From positions 1 to 64,000 of the forward strand of contig NZ_LT627736.1 in the NCBI RefSeq assembly GCF_900102005.1: a stretch of DNA of 64,000 nt, written 5' to 3'. This document shows positions 19,011 through 28,149 of this stretch, piece by piece. The notes beneath the pieces were generated by a model. That model was given only the letters and a program-made list of their open reading frames with translations. It was not told the origin of the DNA and searched no databases. The position numbers were made by a program, and so were the translations under genes. This DNA comes from Microbacterium sp. LKL04 (lineage in GTDB: Bacteria; Actinomycetota; Actinomycetes; Actinomycetales; Microbacteriaceae). The first letter of the stretch is position 1. Every line of letters begins with the position of its first letter.

Positions 19011-21494
19011 GTGGGTGGACGGGGGCGCTTGCGCGTGCTGCTGGGCGCGGCCCCCGGTGTCGGCAAGACCTACGCGATGCTCGAAGAGGGTAGGCGCCTC
19101 GCGGGGGAGGGGACCGACGTCGTCATCGCGGTCGTCGAGACCCATGGTCGCGCGGCCACGGCGCGCATGACCGACGGGCTCGAGCAGGTTCCCCGTCGCG
19201 AGGTCACCCACCGCGGCGTCACGCTGACCGAGATGGACCTCGCCGCGGTGATCGCGCGGCACCCGGGTGTCGCCCTCGTCGACGAACTCGCCCACACCAA
19301 TGCCCCGGGTTCGACGAACGAGAAGCGCTGGGAGGACGTGCGGCAGCTGCTGGATGCCGGTATCTCGGTCATCTCGACCGTCAACATCCAGCACATCGAA
19401 TCCCTCAACGACGTCGTCGAGCAGATCACCGGCGCCCCGCAGCGCGAGACGGTCCCCGACGAGGTCCTCCGCACCGCCGATCAGGTGGAGGTCGTGGACC
19501 TCGCCCCGCAGGCCCTCCGCGATCGGCTGGCGGGAGGGCTCGTCTACCCGGCGGAGCGGGTGGATGCCGCCCTCTCGAACTACTTCCGCCTCGGCAACCT
19601 CACGGCCTTGCGCGAACTCGCGCTCCTGTGGCTCGCCGACGAGGTGGATCAGGCGCTCACGTCCTACCGCGCCGAGCACGGGATCGACAGCCGGTGGGAG
19701 GCGCGCGAGCGGGTGGTCGTCACCCTCACGGGTGGTCCCGAAGGCGAGACGCTCCTGCGCCGCGGCGCCCGCATCGCGGCGAGATCGGCGGGCGGTCAGC
19801 TGCTCGCCGTGCACGTCACGAGCAACGACGGGCTGCGCAGCGCCGACCCGGGCGCCCTCGCCGAGCAGCGCGCCCTCGTCGAGAAGCTGGGCGGCACCTT
19901 CCATCAGGTCGTCGGGGACGACGTGCCCACCGCCCTCGTCGAGTTCGCGCGGTCGGTCAACGCGACGCAGCTCGTCCTCGGAGTGAGCCGCCGCAGCCGT
20001 CTCGCGGCCCTCGTCACCGGCCCGGGCATCGGCGCGACCGTCATCCGCGAATCGGGCGACATCGACGTCCACATCGTCACCCACTCCGCCGCGGGCGGTC
20101 GGTTCGCGCTGCCGCGGCTCGGTGGCGCCCTGTCGATGCGCCGACGGATCGCGGGCTTCGCGCTCGCCTTCCTCGGGGGGCCGCTGCTGACGTGGCTCCT
20201 CGTCGCCTTCCGGTCGACCGAGTCGATCACGAGCGACGTCCTCAGCTACCAGCTGCTCGTCGTCGTCGTCGCCCTCATCGGCGGGCTGTGGCCGGCGCTG
20301 TGGGCTGCGGTCCTGAGCGGTGTGACCCTCAACTTCTTCTTCGTCGAGCCCCTCTACACGGTGCAGGTCAAATCCCCGCGCGAAGTGCTCGCCCTCGCGC
20401 TCTACGTGATCACCGGCATCCTCGTGAGCGTCGTCGTCGACCGCGCCGCCCGGACGACGCGGGTCGCGCGACGCGCGGCGGCCGAGGCGGAACTCCTGCA
20501 GACCGTCGCCGGCAGCGTCCTCCGCGGCGGGGGCGCGATCGAGGCGCTCGTCGAGTGGACCCGAGAGGCGTTCCGGCTGGCCGGTGTCCGTCTGGTCTCG
20601 GGCGAGACGACGCTCGCCTCGAGCGGAGAGCCGTTGCGCGACGGGCGGCACACCGCGATGCCGGTCGGTGACCGAGCGGTGCTCGAGCTGCACGGGCACG
20701 ACCTGCCGTCGTCCGAGCGCCGCATCCTCGCCGCGATCGTCTCGCAGCTCGACGCCGCGCTGCAACGGCAGGACCTCGCCGAGGTCGCGAGCGGGCTCGC
20801 GCCCCTCGAGGCGTCCGACCGGGTGCGAAGTGCGCTGCTGTCCGCTCTCAGCCACGACCTGCGCCGCCCCCTCGCCGCCGCGACCGCCGCCGTCGGCGGC
20901 CTCCGCAGCGGGACCTACAGCGATCGAGACCGCGACGAGCTCCTGCAGACCGCCGACGAATCCCTCGGCACGCTCGCGTCGCTCGTCACGGACCTCCTCG
21001 ACGTCAGCCGACTGCAGGCGGGCGCGCTCGCCGTCTCGCTGTTCGCGATCGATCCGGCCGACGCGATCCTCCCCGCGCTCGAGGAGTTGGATGCGGGACC
21101 CGCGTCCGTCGACATCCATCTCGAACCGGATGCCGCCGTCCTCGCCGACCCCGTCCTCTTGCAGCGTGTCGTGGTGAACCTCCTCGCGAACGCCCTGCGG
21201 CACTCGCCGGAGGGGCGCAAGGTCCGCGTTGCCACGAGCAGCTTCGGTCGGGTCGTCGAGATCCGGATCATCGACCACGGTCCGGGCATTCCCGCCGAGC
21301 GGCGCGATGACGTCTTCGTTCCCTTCCAGCGCCTCGGCGACACCGACAACAGCACCGGGCTCGGGCTCGGGCTCGCTCTCTCGAAGGGATTCGTCGAAGG
21401 GATGGGCGGTACGCTCACCCCCGAGGACACCCCGGGTGGGGGACTGACGATGGTGGTCTCGTTGCCGGTCGCCGAAGAGGAGGAGCACGCGTGA
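19011..21494 (+). CDS. kdpD: Osmosensitive K+ channel sensor histidine kinase KdpD
   Basis: Membrane sensor kinase responding to K+ and turgor signals, 827 residues. N-terminal KdpD domain with Walker-type GAAPGVGKTY and DELAHTNAPGS, then a universal-stress-like domain, four transmembrane helices at about 375-480, a GAF-like linker, and the kinase core: H-box LSALSHDLRRPLAA, N-box NLLANALRHSPEG, G-boxes DHGPGIPAERR and GLGLGLALSKGF. GTG start with AGGAGG spaced correctly. Its stop overlaps the kdpE start. Confidence 0.96.
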   Translation: MGGRGRLRVLLGAAPGVGKTYAMLEEGRRLAGEGTDVVIAVVETHGRAATARMTDGLEQVPRREVTHRGVTLTEMDLAAVIARHPGVALVDELAHTNAPGSTNEKRWEDVRQLLDAGISVISTVNIQHIESLNDVVEQITGAPQRETVPDEVLRTADQVEVVDLAPQALRDRLAGGLVYPAERVDAALSNYFRLGNLTALRELALLWLADEVDQALTSYRAEHGIDSRWEARERVVVTLTGGPEGETLLRRGARIAARSAGGQLLAVHVTSNDGLRSADPGALAEQRALVEKLGGTFHQVVGDDVPTALVEFARSVNATQLVLGVSRRSRLAALVTGPGIGATVIRESGDIDVHIVTHSAAGGRFALPRLGGALSMRRRIAGFALAFLGGPLLTWLLVAFRSTESITSDVLSYQLLVVVVALIGGLWPALWAAVLSGVTLNFFFVEPLYTVQVKSPREVLALALYVITGILVSVVVDRAARTTRVARRAAAEAELLQTVAGSVLRGGGAIEALVEWTREAFRLAGVRLVSGETTLASSGEPLRDGRHTAMPVGDRAVLELHGHDLPSSERRILAAIVSQLDAALQRQDLAEVASGLAPLEASDRVRSALLSALSHDLRRPLAAATAAVGGLRSGTYSDRDRDELLQTADESLGTLASLVTDLLDVSRLQAGALAVSLFAIDPADAILPALEELDAGPASVDIHLEPDAAVLADPVLLQRVVVNLLANALRHSPEGRKVRVATSSFGRVVEIRIIDHGPGIPAERRDDVFVPFQRLGDTDNSTGLGLGLALSKGFVEGMGGTLTPEDTPGGGLTMVVSLPVAEEEEHA

Positions 21495-22192
21495 GGATCC
21501 TCATCGCAGACGATGACCCGCAGATCGTCCGGGCACTGCGCATCACCCTCGCCGCGCGTGGCTACGAGGTGTTCACGGCAGCCGACGGCGCGCAGGCGAT
21601 CTCCGCCGCGGTGGATCACCACCCCGACATCTTCCTCCTCGATCTCGGAATGCCGCAGCTCGACGGCATCGAGGTGATCCACGCGATCCGCGGCTGGTCC
21701 GAAGCGCCGATCCTCGTCGTGTCGGGGCGTACCGGAGCAGCCGACAAGGTCGACGCGCTCGACGCCGGCGCCGACGACTACGTCACGAAGCCCTTCTCGA
21801 TCGATGAGCTCCTGGCGCGCATCCGCGCGCTCACGCGTCGGGCCCCGCAGCAGGAGCCCGACCCCGTCACCGAGTTCGGTGCCATCTCGGTCGACCTCGC
21901 CGCCCGCAGCGTCACGAAGACGACGGGCGATCACACCGAGCGCGTCCGATTGACCCCGACGGAATGGCAGCTGCTCGAGATCCTGCTGCGCAACCCCGGC
22001 AAGCTCGTCACCCGGCAGACGATCCTCACGTCCATCTGGGGGAGCGAGCACGTGAGCGACACCGGATACCTCCGGCTGTACGTGTCGCAGCTGCGCCGCA
22101 AGCTCGAGGAGGATCCGACGCACCCACGGCACATCCTCACCGAGGCGGGCATGGGTTACCGCTTCGAGCTGGGGGCTCCCATCCGGGACTGA
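21491..22192 (+). CDS. kdpE: Response regulator KdpE
   Basis: OmpR-type DNA-binding regulator of the kdp operon, 233 residues. Receiver domain with acidic pocket DDD near residue 8, phospho-acceptor Asp51 (FLLDLGMPQLDG) and conserved Lys100 (YVTKPF). The C-terminal winged helix has RLTPTEWQLLEILLRNPGKLVTR and the YLRLYVSQLRRKLE recognition region. GTG start overlaps kdpD by four bases. Confidence 0.96.
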   Translation: MRILIADDDPQIVRALRITLAARGYEVFTAADGAQAISAAVDHHPDIFLLDLGMPQLDGIEVIHAIRGWSEAPILVVSGRTGAADKVDALDAGADDYVTKPFSIDELLARIRALTRRAPQQEPDPVTEFGAISVDLAARSVTKTTGDHTERVRLTPTEWQLLEILLRNPGKLVTRQTILTSIWGSEHVSDTGYLRLYVSQLRRKLEEDPTHPRHILTEAGMGYRFELGAPIRD

Positions 22193-22271
22193 CACGTCCT
22201 CTCCGCACGCGCAACCCCCTCCCTCCTCCGGACTCCTCCGAGCAGGCTCGCCCGGAACCTGAGGAGGATCG

Positions 22272-23417
22272 ATGAAGGCGATGACCTATCGCGGACCGTA
22301 CAAGATCCGCGTCGACCGCAAGCCCGACCCCGTGATCGCGCATCCGAACGATGCCATCGTGCGCGTCGAGCTGGCGTCGATCTGCGGTTCCGACCTGCAC
22401 CTGTACCACGGCATGATGCCCGACACGCGTGTCGGGCACACCTTCGGGCACGAGTTCATCGGCTGGGTCGAGGAGGTCGGTCCGTCTGTGCGGAACCTCA
22501 AGCCCGGTGACCGCGTCATGGTCCCCTTCAACATCTACTGCGGCTCCTGCTTCTTCTGCGCCCGAGGGCTGTACTCGAACTGCCACAACGTCAATGCCAA
22601 CGCGACCGCGATCGGCGGGATCTACGGGTACTCCCACTCGACCGGCGGGTTCGACGGCGGCCAGGCCGAGCTCGTGCGCGTGCCGTTCGCCGACGTGGGC
22701 CCGCAGGTGATCCCGGGCGACATCGCCTCGGAGGACGCACTGCTGCTCACCGACGCGTTCTCGACGGGCTACTTCGGGTCGCAGCTCGCCGACATCGTCG
22801 AGGGGGACACCGTCGTCGTGCTGGGTGCAGGCCCCGTCGGTCTCTCTGCCGCTCGCTCGAGCTGGCTGATGGGTGCCGGGCGCGTCATCGTCGTCGACCA
22901 CCTCGACTACCGCCTTCAGAAGGCGCGCGAATTCGCGTTCGCCGAGACGGTGCACTTCGGCGAGGTCGACGACATCGTGCTGACGCTGAAGAAGATGACG
23001 GACGGGCTCGGCGCCGACGCGGTGATCGAGGCCGTCGGCGCTGAGGCTGACGGGCACGTCCTGCAGCACGTCACCGCTGCGAAGCTCAAGCTCCAGGGCG
23101 GTTCGCCCGTGGCGCTCAACTGGGCCATCGACGCGGTCCGGAAGGGCGGCACCGTCTCGGTCATGGGCGCCTACGGTCCCCTGTTCAGTGCAATCAAGTT
23201 CGGCGACGCGATGAACAAGGGGCTCACGATCCGCGCCAACCAGGCGCCGGTGAAGCGGCAGTGGCCGCGGCTGCTCGACCACATCCGTGCAGGGCACATC
23301 GCCCCGCGCGACCTCATCACCCATCGCTTCGACCTCGACGACATCGCCGAGGGGTACCACGTGTTCTCGTCGAAACTCGACGGCATCGTCAAGCCCGTCG
23401 TCACATTCGGCGCCTGA
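22272..23417 (+). CDS. Zinc-dependent medium-chain alcohol dehydrogenase
   Basis: NAD(P)-dependent dehydrogenase of 381 residues, cytosolic. Catalytic zinc ligands Cys38 (ASICGSDLHLYHG) and His60-Glu61 (GHEF); structural zinc cysteines in CGSCFFCARGLYSNC. GAGPVGL is the cofactor loop. The closest general group appears to be glutathione-independent formaldehyde/threonine-type dehydrogenases with the insertion around NANATAIGGIYGYSHSTGG, so formaldehyde or an aldehyde/alcohol is a plausible substrate. AGGAGG precedes the ATG; a 191-residue orphan follows 20 bases later. A smaller relative lies at 47162. Confidence 0.9.
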   Translation: MKAMTYRGPYKIRVDRKPDPVIAHPNDAIVRVELASICGSDLHLYHGMMPDTRVGHTFGHEFIGWVEEVGPSVRNLKPGDRVMVPFNIYCGSCFFCARGLYSNCHNVNANATAIGGIYGYSHSTGGFDGGQAELVRVPFADVGPQVIPGDIASEDALLLTDAFSTGYFGSQLADIVEGDTVVVLGAGPVGLSAARSSWLMGAGRVIVVDHLDYRLQKAREFAFAETVHFGEVDDIVLTLKKMTDGLGADAVIEAVGAEADGHVLQHVTAAKLKLQGGSPVALNWAIDAVRKGGTVSVMGAYGPLFSAIKFGDAMNKGLTIRANQAPVKRQWPRLLDHIRAGHIAPRDLITHRFDLDDIAEGYHVFSSKLDGIVKPVVTFGA

Positions 23418-23437
23418 CCGGCACCCGAGGAGGAACC

Positions 23438-24013
23438 ATGCCGTACACCGCAGACAAGCCCGGCCAGACCCCCGATCCTGACGAGCTCCGTCGCCGCATC
23501 CCCGGGTGGGGTGCGGACCTCGATCCGGCGGACCGCCCCGCCTTCCCGCGCGAGCAGCCGGGGATCGAGACGGGCGCGCACTGGGACATCCCCGAGCAGC
23601 AGCCGGAGGGCGCCGGGCGCGAGCGCTCGATCGAGCACCAGCGCCTCACGCCGGTCTTCGGCACCGCGCAGCCGCTCCACGGTCTCTCGGGCGTCATCCG
23701 GCGCATCGCCTACGCGCGTTACAGCGAGGGGCAGACCCCGCACTGGATGCTGCTGATCTTCGGCGACCGCGTCGAGTCGGCCGGCGCGCACGTGAGGTCC
23801 CTGTTCTCGCGGCATCCTGACGACCCGATCACCCAGTCCGGGGTGTTCGGCGAACGCGGGCGGCGCCCGCTCGCGTCGCGGTTCGGTCGCGGCCGCGTCG
23901 ACATGAAGCACGCCTGGCTGGATCCCCTCCTCGTCCTGGGTCCGTGGGTCGTGGCCGCCGTCGTCGTGTTCCGGATCGCACGCGCGGCGCTCGTCCCGGC
24001 ATCCCGCCGCTGA
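23438..24013 (+). CDS. Conserved hypothetical protein with C-terminal membrane helix
   Basis: 191 residues. The first ~75 are polar and Pro/Glu/Arg-rich (DELRRRIPGWGADLDPADRPAFPRE). The middle segment LTPVFGTAQPLHGLSGVIRRIAYARYSEGQTPHWMLLIFGDRV reads as a short conserved domain, and one transmembrane helix near the C terminus (LDPLLVLGPWVVAAVVVFRIA) would tail-anchor it. AGGAGG six bases before the ATG; 20 bases after the dehydrogenase, so co-expression is likely. I recognise the type from actinobacterial genomes but no function is known. Confidence 0.75.
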   Translation: MPYTADKPGQTPDPDELRRRIPGWGADLDPADRPAFPREQPGIETGAHWDIPEQQPEGAGRERSIEHQRLTPVFGTAQPLHGLSGVIRRIAYARYSEGQTPHWMLLIFGDRVESAGAHVRSLFSRHPDDPITQSGVFGERGRRPLASRFGRGRVDMKHAWLDPLLVLGPWVVAAVVVFRIARAALVPASRR

Positions 24014-24200
24014 CGGCGCCGCATTCGACACGCCCGGGGCGACATCGGGACCGCCGTGCGTACGGGTCCGAGGTTGTGCCCGGCGGTGCAAGCGAGGAAC
24101 GTGGCTCTTCAACGGAGGAGCGCCGCCCCGCGGATCCGCAGCACCGCCCACGCGATGTGTTCGCAGTCGGTGGAGGGCTCCTCGACCGGAGGGCCGCCTC

Positions 24201-24530
24201 ATGGGCCGATTCAACTACAGCAGTCAGGTGAAGACCGAGGTCGAGGACAGGGCGCTCGCGCATTTGCAGGTCGTCATCGGCAACAAGCTCCGCCGGGGTG
24301 AATCCTTCTTCTTCACGTGGCGTGATGACGTGAGCGTCGGCGACGGACGGCGATCCGTCTGGATCCACCCGTCCGCGGACCTGCACTTCAAGTACTACGG
24401 CTCGGGCGCGCCGACCATGAACCGAACGTGGCTCGAGAAGCTGGCGCACGCCGCGAACTCGACGGGCGGGCTGTTCATCATGTCCGAACCCGCGGACGAC
24501 GTGTCCACGGGTTCCGTGGAGACCATCTGA
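24201..24530 (+). CDS. DUF7882-like small protein, paralogue 2
   Basis: 109 residues, cytosolic. Aligns closely to paralogue 4: MGRFNYSSQVKTEVEDRALA, then HLQVVIGNKLRRGESFFFTWRDD, WIHPSADLHFKYYGSG, and ANSTGGLFIMSEPADD. Start ATG at 24201 by match to the paralogue N termini, preceded by a GGAGGG-like site. Sits between a conserved orphan gene and a lytic transglycosylase. Role unknown; repeated occurrence next to stress-type genes is the main clue. Confidence 0.82.
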   Translation: MGRFNYSSQVKTEVEDRALAHLQVVIGNKLRRGESFFFTWRDDVSVGDGRRSVWIHPSADLHFKYYGSGAPTMNRTWLEKLAHAANSTGGLFIMSEPADDVSTGSVETI

Positions 24531-24621
24531 GGCGTCACCTCGAGGGTGCCTGCGGTCATGTGCGATGCGCGCCGACGGAGGCGGGTTAGCGTTGATCCGG
24601 CATCGAATCGGGGAGGCGCAC

Positions 24622-25431
24622 ATGGCGGCACGCCGCACGCGTTCCGCGACGCGCGCCGCAAGGCGACGGACGGCGGCGCTCGCCGTCGGGATCGGCGTCG
24701 CACCGGCCACGGTCGTCATCCTCCTCGCTGCCTGTCTGCCCCCAGCCACCACGTCGTCCGAGCCGCGGGGGACCCCGCTACCGCCGGTGTCTTCGAGGTG
24801 GGCCGATAGCCCGCCGCCGCCGGCGGTCGCCGTCGCGGGAGCAGACCCGTCGCGCGCGCCTGCGGTCGACCTCGTCGACGGCGCTTGGGCGTCGCGGGTC
24901 TCGGATGCCACCGGCATCCCGCGTCGCGCCGTCATCGCCTACGCGGCAGCCGATCTCACCGTCGCGCACGAGCAACCCTCGTGCGCGATCGCCTGGAACA
25001 CCCTCGCCGGGATCGGGTGGGTGGAGTCCCGGCACGGCTCCTACGGCGGCGCGCGGCTGGGCGACGACGGTCTCGTGTCGCCCCGCATCCTCGGACCCCG
25101 CTTGACCGGTGAGGGGGTCGCGGCCATCGAAGACACCGACGGTGGTGACCTCGACGGCGACGACCGGTGGGATCGTGCCGTCGGTCCGCTGCAGTTCATT
25201 CCCGAGACCTGGCGGCGATGGGGCGCGGACGGTAACGCCGACGGCACCCGGGATCCGAACCAGATCGACGACGCGGCGCTCGCGGCGGCTCGCTACCTCT
25301 GCCGCCGGGGGCCGCTGGCGACCGAGACCGCTTGGCGGGATGCCGTGTTCACGTACAACCCGCTGACCCGCTATATCGACGACGTCGCGACCCGCGCCAA
25401 CCAGTACGCGCAGAGCGTCGCCGTCAGCTGA
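24622..25431 (+). CDS. Secreted lytic transglycosylase / lysozyme-like protein
   Basis: Predicted peptidoglycan-cleaving enzyme exported to the cell surface, 269 residues. A twin-Arg-rich basic N terminus leads into a hydrophobic segment ending LLAACLPPATTS; the cysteine after LLAA could be a lipobox. After a Pro/Ala linker, the SLT fold: YAAADLTVAH, WNTLAGIGWVESRHGSYGG with Glu as catalytic acid, VGPLQFIPETWRRWGADGN and DDAALAAARYLC. ATG 24622 is chosen for its GGGGAGG site; an upstream ATG at 24565 would add 19 residues. Followed by a strong terminator. Confidence 0.87.
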   Translation: MAARRTRSATRAARRRTAALAVGIGVAPATVVILLAACLPPATTSSEPRGTPLPPVSSRWADSPPPPAVAVAGADPSRAPAVDLVDGAWASRVSDATGIPRRAVIAYAAADLTVAHEQPSCAIAWNTLAGIGWVESRHGSYGGARLGDDGLVSPRILGPRLTGEGVAAIEDTDGGDLDGDDRWDRAVGPLQFIPETWRRWGADGNADGTRDPNQIDDAALAAARYLCRRGPLATETAWRDAVFTYNPLTRYIDDVATRANQYAQSVAVS

Positions 25432-25437
25432 CACGAC

Positions 25438-25466
25438 GAAGGCCGCACCTGTGAGGTGCGGCCTTC
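25438..25466. terminator. Bidirectional terminator
   Basis: Perfect hairpin GAAGGCCGCACCT / AGGTGCGGCCTTC with a GTG loop between the convergent transglycosylase and the small minus-strand gene. Confidence 0.85.
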
Positions 25467-25482
25467 GGAGTCGCGGTCGGGG

Positions 25483-25674
25483 TCAGTCGTCCGTGCGGTT
25501 CAGTGATCTGCTCGAGTCCGCGGAGTCGGGGTCGACGCCTGGCTCCACCCGCTCGATCGGGACGGCCTCATCGTCTGCCGCAGCCTGCGACACCGCCTCG
25601 ATGGGGTCTTCATCGGGCAGGTCGCCACCGGGGACGGGGGCCTCCGAGTCGGGAACGGCCTGGTGATCGGTCAT
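25483..25674 (-). CDS. Small acidic hypothetical protein
   Basis: 63 residues, strongly acidic and Pro/Asp/Ser-rich, no hydrophobic segment, probably unstructured: SEAPVPGGDLPDEDPIEAVS in the middle. GAGAGGAG precedes the ATG on the minus strand. I recognise no domain. It opens the cluster of small stress-type genes and ends against the terminator it shares with the transglycosylase gene. Confidence 0.65.
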   Translation of the reverse strand: MTDHQAVPDSEAPVPGGDLPDEDPIEAVSQAAADDEAVPIERVEPGVDPDSADSSRSLNRTDD

Positions 25675-26055
25675 GAGTGCTCCTCTCGTTCCCGCGAACC
25701 TACGTCGCCGACTGGACCGGTCCGAGCCCCTTGCAAAGGTGAGGCCCCGGCGATAAGCCCGATCGCCGGGGCCTGTCATAAGCGTGGGAGAGGATCGGTG
25801 ACCCGAACACCTCACGTCTCGACCGTTCGCCTATTTACCTTGCGGTTATCACCGTACGTGCGCGAAGGAATCGCCATGGGGGCATTGACTGCGAGAGTCG
25901 CCGTCTGCTACTTGATTCGCCGCGGGTAACTCTGCTCCCGCGCGGTGTCAAGCCCCTCAGATCCCGAGCTCGGCGGAGCGATGGTGAGGGTCGTACAAGC
26001 CTCGCCCTGCAGCGGTCATCGTCGATCGCTGCTCGCGTCACCTCGGAGGTGCATC
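25675..26055. other. 381-base intergenic region with one strong hairpin
   Basis: Contains a perfect stem AGGCCCCGGCGAT/ATCGCCGGGGCCT (25742-25754 with 25762-25774) with a 7-base loop and no T-run. The rest shows promoter-like low-GC patches near 25825-25850 and a 17-codon ORF at 25876-25929 that I do not accept as a gene. No other feature seen. Confidence 0.5.
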
Positions 26056-26346
26056 ATGAGTGCGGACCCCGTCCCACACCTGTCGTTGGAGCCGCTGTCT
26101 CCCACGACGTGGCGACTCTGCGACACGCGTGTCGCCCGATCGGACGCCGCGAGCGTTCTCGCCTACGTCGAAGAATCGGATCGCGGCGGCTATGACGTCA
26201 CATGGGTCCACGGCGGTGCGGGAACCGCGTGGTTCCGCGGGATGGACGAGCTGCTGGTCGGCGCAGTCCAACACCTCGCCGCGTGTGCCTCGCGGCGCCG
26301 GAAGCCGAAGCCGATCGCTCATCGGCCGCCCCTCGCGGCTCTGTGA
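26056..26346 (+). CDS. Small conserved hypothetical protein
   Basis: 96 residues, cytosolic, no signal or membrane helix. The centre reads as a compact domain: TWRLCDTRVARSDAASVLAYVEESDRGGYDVTWV, ending with a basic Arg/Lys/Pro tail. The ATG has TCGGAGGTG upstream. Proteins of this size with a DxxVLAYVE...G.YDV.W core occur in Microbacteriaceae; function unknown. Belongs to the run of small stress-type genes preceding Dps. Confidence 0.7.
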   Translation: MSADPVPHLSLEPLSPTTWRLCDTRVARSDAASVLAYVEESDRGGYDVTWVHGGAGTAWFRGMDELLVGAVQHLAACASRRRKPKPIAHRPPLAAL

Positions 26347-26449
26347 GGCAGCCTTAAGCCCGAGCCCCGCGACCTGTCAAGAAGGTGACACGCGGCCGGA
26401 GAGGCCGGAAGCTGGATGCCGGAAATCCGACGGAAGTCGAAAGGACGCG

Positions 26450-26767
26450 ATGACCCGCATCGACATCTCCTACGGCGGCCAGTGGTACAGCGTCGGCGAC
26501 CGGACCCTCGAGGACGTGCACCGCGAGATCCAAGAGGGTGCTCGCGATGGCCAGCACTGGCTCGCCGTCAACGACGGCGAAGGGAGCGCCAGCCCGGCGT
26601 ATCTGTTCATCACCCCCGGCGTGCCCATCGCCGTCATCCCCGTGCCGGAACCCCGCGAGACGCCCGCCGAGGGACACGTCGCCGCGTTCGAGGACACGGA
26701 GCACGAGGGCGTCGCGCCGCTGTGGAACGGCCCGACCATCCACCCCGACCGGCCTCGCCTCCACTGA
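26450..26767 (+). CDS. Small conserved hypothetical protein
   Basis: 105 residues. N terminus TRIDISYGGQWYSVGDRTLEDVHREIQEG leads into WLAVNDGEGSASPAYLFITPGVPIAVIPVP, a short beta-rich domain, with a polar tail. AAAGGA lies just before the ATG at 26450. No signal peptide. Unknown function; same orientation and style as its neighbours, with ~100-base gaps suggesting separate promoters. Confidence 0.72.
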   Translation: MTRIDISYGGQWYSVGDRTLEDVHREIQEGARDGQHWLAVNDGEGSASPAYLFITPGVPIAVIPVPEPRETPAEGHVAAFEDTEHEGVAPLWNGPTIHPDRPRLH

Positions 26768-26836
26768 GACATATCCACCCCTCCGGCACCGGTCAAGGGG
26801 ATGACCGCCGCGCATGCCTGCGCGCACACTGGCGTC

Positions 26837-27076
26837 ATGAGTGATCCACAGGATGCCGGTCGTCCCGGCGAAGCGATCCAGTCCGAGCCCGCCATGTCGC
26901 AGAATCCCGCCGATGCCACGCAGAAGCTCGACGGCATCGTGGTGCAGACGCGCGCGGACCTCGCCGGCCAGCACGGGCTCGATGGCGCGAGCGTGCTCGC
27001 CCAGCGACTGCGGGATGCGGGCATCGACCTCACCGACGACGAAATGGCCGCCGCCGTCGCCCGCGTCCAGGCCTGA
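26837..27076 (+). CDS. Small helical hypothetical protein
   Basis: 79 residues, predicted all-helical after a polar ~25-residue lead. The end, VLAQRLRDAGIDLTDDEMAAAVARV, looks like a degenerate helix-turn-helix or dimerisation element. Starts at ATG 26837; another ATG 57 bases downstream is possible. No Shine-Dalgarno is obvious, so a leaderless transcript is possible. Function unknown. Confidence 0.6.
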   Translation: MSDPQDAGRPGEAIQSEPAMSQNPADATQKLDGIVVQTRADLAGQHGLDGASVLAQRLRDAGIDLTDDEMAAAVARVQA

Positions 27077-27185
27077 TCCAGACTCCGAATTATCACCGGT
27101 ACCGGGGTCGCGCAACCCGCTGACGACCCCCGTGCCTCCGATCTAGCGTGGAACCACCACGTTCCGCTACAGAAGGGTGTGTCCC

Positions 27186-27734
27186 ATGACGACCACGCAG
27201 ACGAAGCCCGCCACCCGCAACAAGCGCCGCCCCGCAAAGTCGGGTGCGCAGCTGACCGACGAGCAGAACGCCGAGCGCGGCTTCACCGCCTCGAAGAAGC
27301 TGAGCGACAACCTGCAGGCAGTCCTCGTCGACCTCCTCGAACTGGCGATCCAGGGCAAGCAGGCCCACTGGAACGTCGTCGGCAAGAACTTTCGCGACAC
27401 GCACCTCCAGCTCGACGAGATCATCGACGCGGCGCGCGAGTTCAGCGACACGGTCGCCGAGCGGATGCGGGCGCTCCACGCCGTCCCCGACGGCCGCAGT
27501 GACACGGTCGCCGAGACGACCACCCTCCCCGAGTTCCCCCACGGCGAGGTCCTGACCGCCGACGTCATCGATCTCGTCACCGAACGTCTCGAGGCCGTCA
27601 TCGGCACGTGCCGCGAGGTCCACGATGAGGTCGACGACGAGGACCCCACGAGCGCGGACATCCTGCACAGCATCCTCGAAAGCCTCGAGCAGTTCGCGTG
27701 GATGATCAGTGCGGAGAACCGCACCCCTCGGTGA
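27186..27734 (+). CDS. dps: Dps-family ferritin-like DNA protection protein
   Basis: Forms dodecamers that oxidise and store iron and shield DNA during starvation or oxidative stress. 182 residues. The ferroxidase-centre stretch is QGKQAHWNVVGKNFRDTHLQLDEIIDAAREFSDTVAERMRAL with the conserved His, Asp and Glu. The Lys/Arg-rich N-terminal tail (TKPATRNKRRPAKSG) fits DNA binding. ATG 27186 is preceded by AGAAGG; the upstream GTG at 27177 is less likely. Followed by a strong terminator shared with the convergent DUF7882-like gene. Confidence 0.93.
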   Translation: MTTTQTKPATRNKRRPAKSGAQLTDEQNAERGFTASKKLSDNLQAVLVDLLELAIQGKQAHWNVVGKNFRDTHLQLDEIIDAAREFSDTVAERMRALHAVPDGRSDTVAETTTLPEFPHGEVLTADVIDLVTERLEAVIGTCREVHDEVDDEDPTSADILHSILESLEQFAWMISAENRTPR

Positions 27735-27760
27735 CCCCGGGGCAGCGTGCCAGCGGCTGA

Positions 27761-27792
27761 ACGGCGGTGACGGCTGAGGCCGTCACCGCCGT
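27761..27792. terminator. Bidirectional terminator between dps and DUF7882-like paralogue 3
   Basis: Perfect 14-base stem ACGGCGGTGACGGC/GCCGTCACCGCCGT with TGAG loop, located in the 60-base gap between convergent stops. Confidence 0.85.
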
Positions 27793-27794
27793 CG

Positions 27795-28124
27795 TCATTC
27801 CGCTGTCGTGCGCTTCGCGTCGTCCTCGAACATGCGCGCGGTGAGCTGGATTCCCCCGGAGGAGCTGGCGGATGCCGCGAGTTCCTCGATCCACTGCCGG
27901 TCGAGCGTCGGGGGCTCCGCCTCATCGAAGACGAACCGGAGCGGGATCGCGGGGTGCAGCCAGATGGTGGTGCGCCCGGCCGGTGAGTCGTCCGGGTGCG
28001 ACCAGGAGACCGTGAAACTCTCCGCACGGCGAAGCTTGGTCGCGACCACGACCTTCAGATGAGCGAGCGCTCGGTCGTCGATGCGGATGGGCATCGCCGA
28101 GCCGCCGTAGTAGATCAAGCCCAT
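27795..28124 (-). CDS. DUF7882-like small protein, paralogue 3
   Basis: 109 residues. Start at MGLIYYGGS, aligned with paralogue 5 (MGSLYYGN). Core: IDDRALAHLKVVVATKLRRAESFTVSW, GRTTIWLHPAIPLRFVFDE and a C-terminal segment SASSSGGIQL in which the usual ANS is changed. A longer frame to 28604 exists but has no family match upstream of this ATG. Divergent from paralogue 4, with only 60 bases between start codons. Function unknown. Confidence 0.8.
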   Translation of the reverse strand: MGLIYYGGSAMPIRIDDRALAHLKVVVATKLRRAESFTVSWSHPDDSPAGRTTIWLHPAIPLRFVFDEAEPPTLDRQWIEELAASASSSGGIQLTARMFEDDAKRTTAE

Positions 28125-28149
28125 GGGGACACCATAATGGGAGGGCGCC

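Noticed and set aside
25876..25929. 17-codon ORF with GAAGGA site upstream of a small gene
   Set aside because: A leader peptide was considered, but no codon run or attenuator-like structure connects it to a regulated gene.
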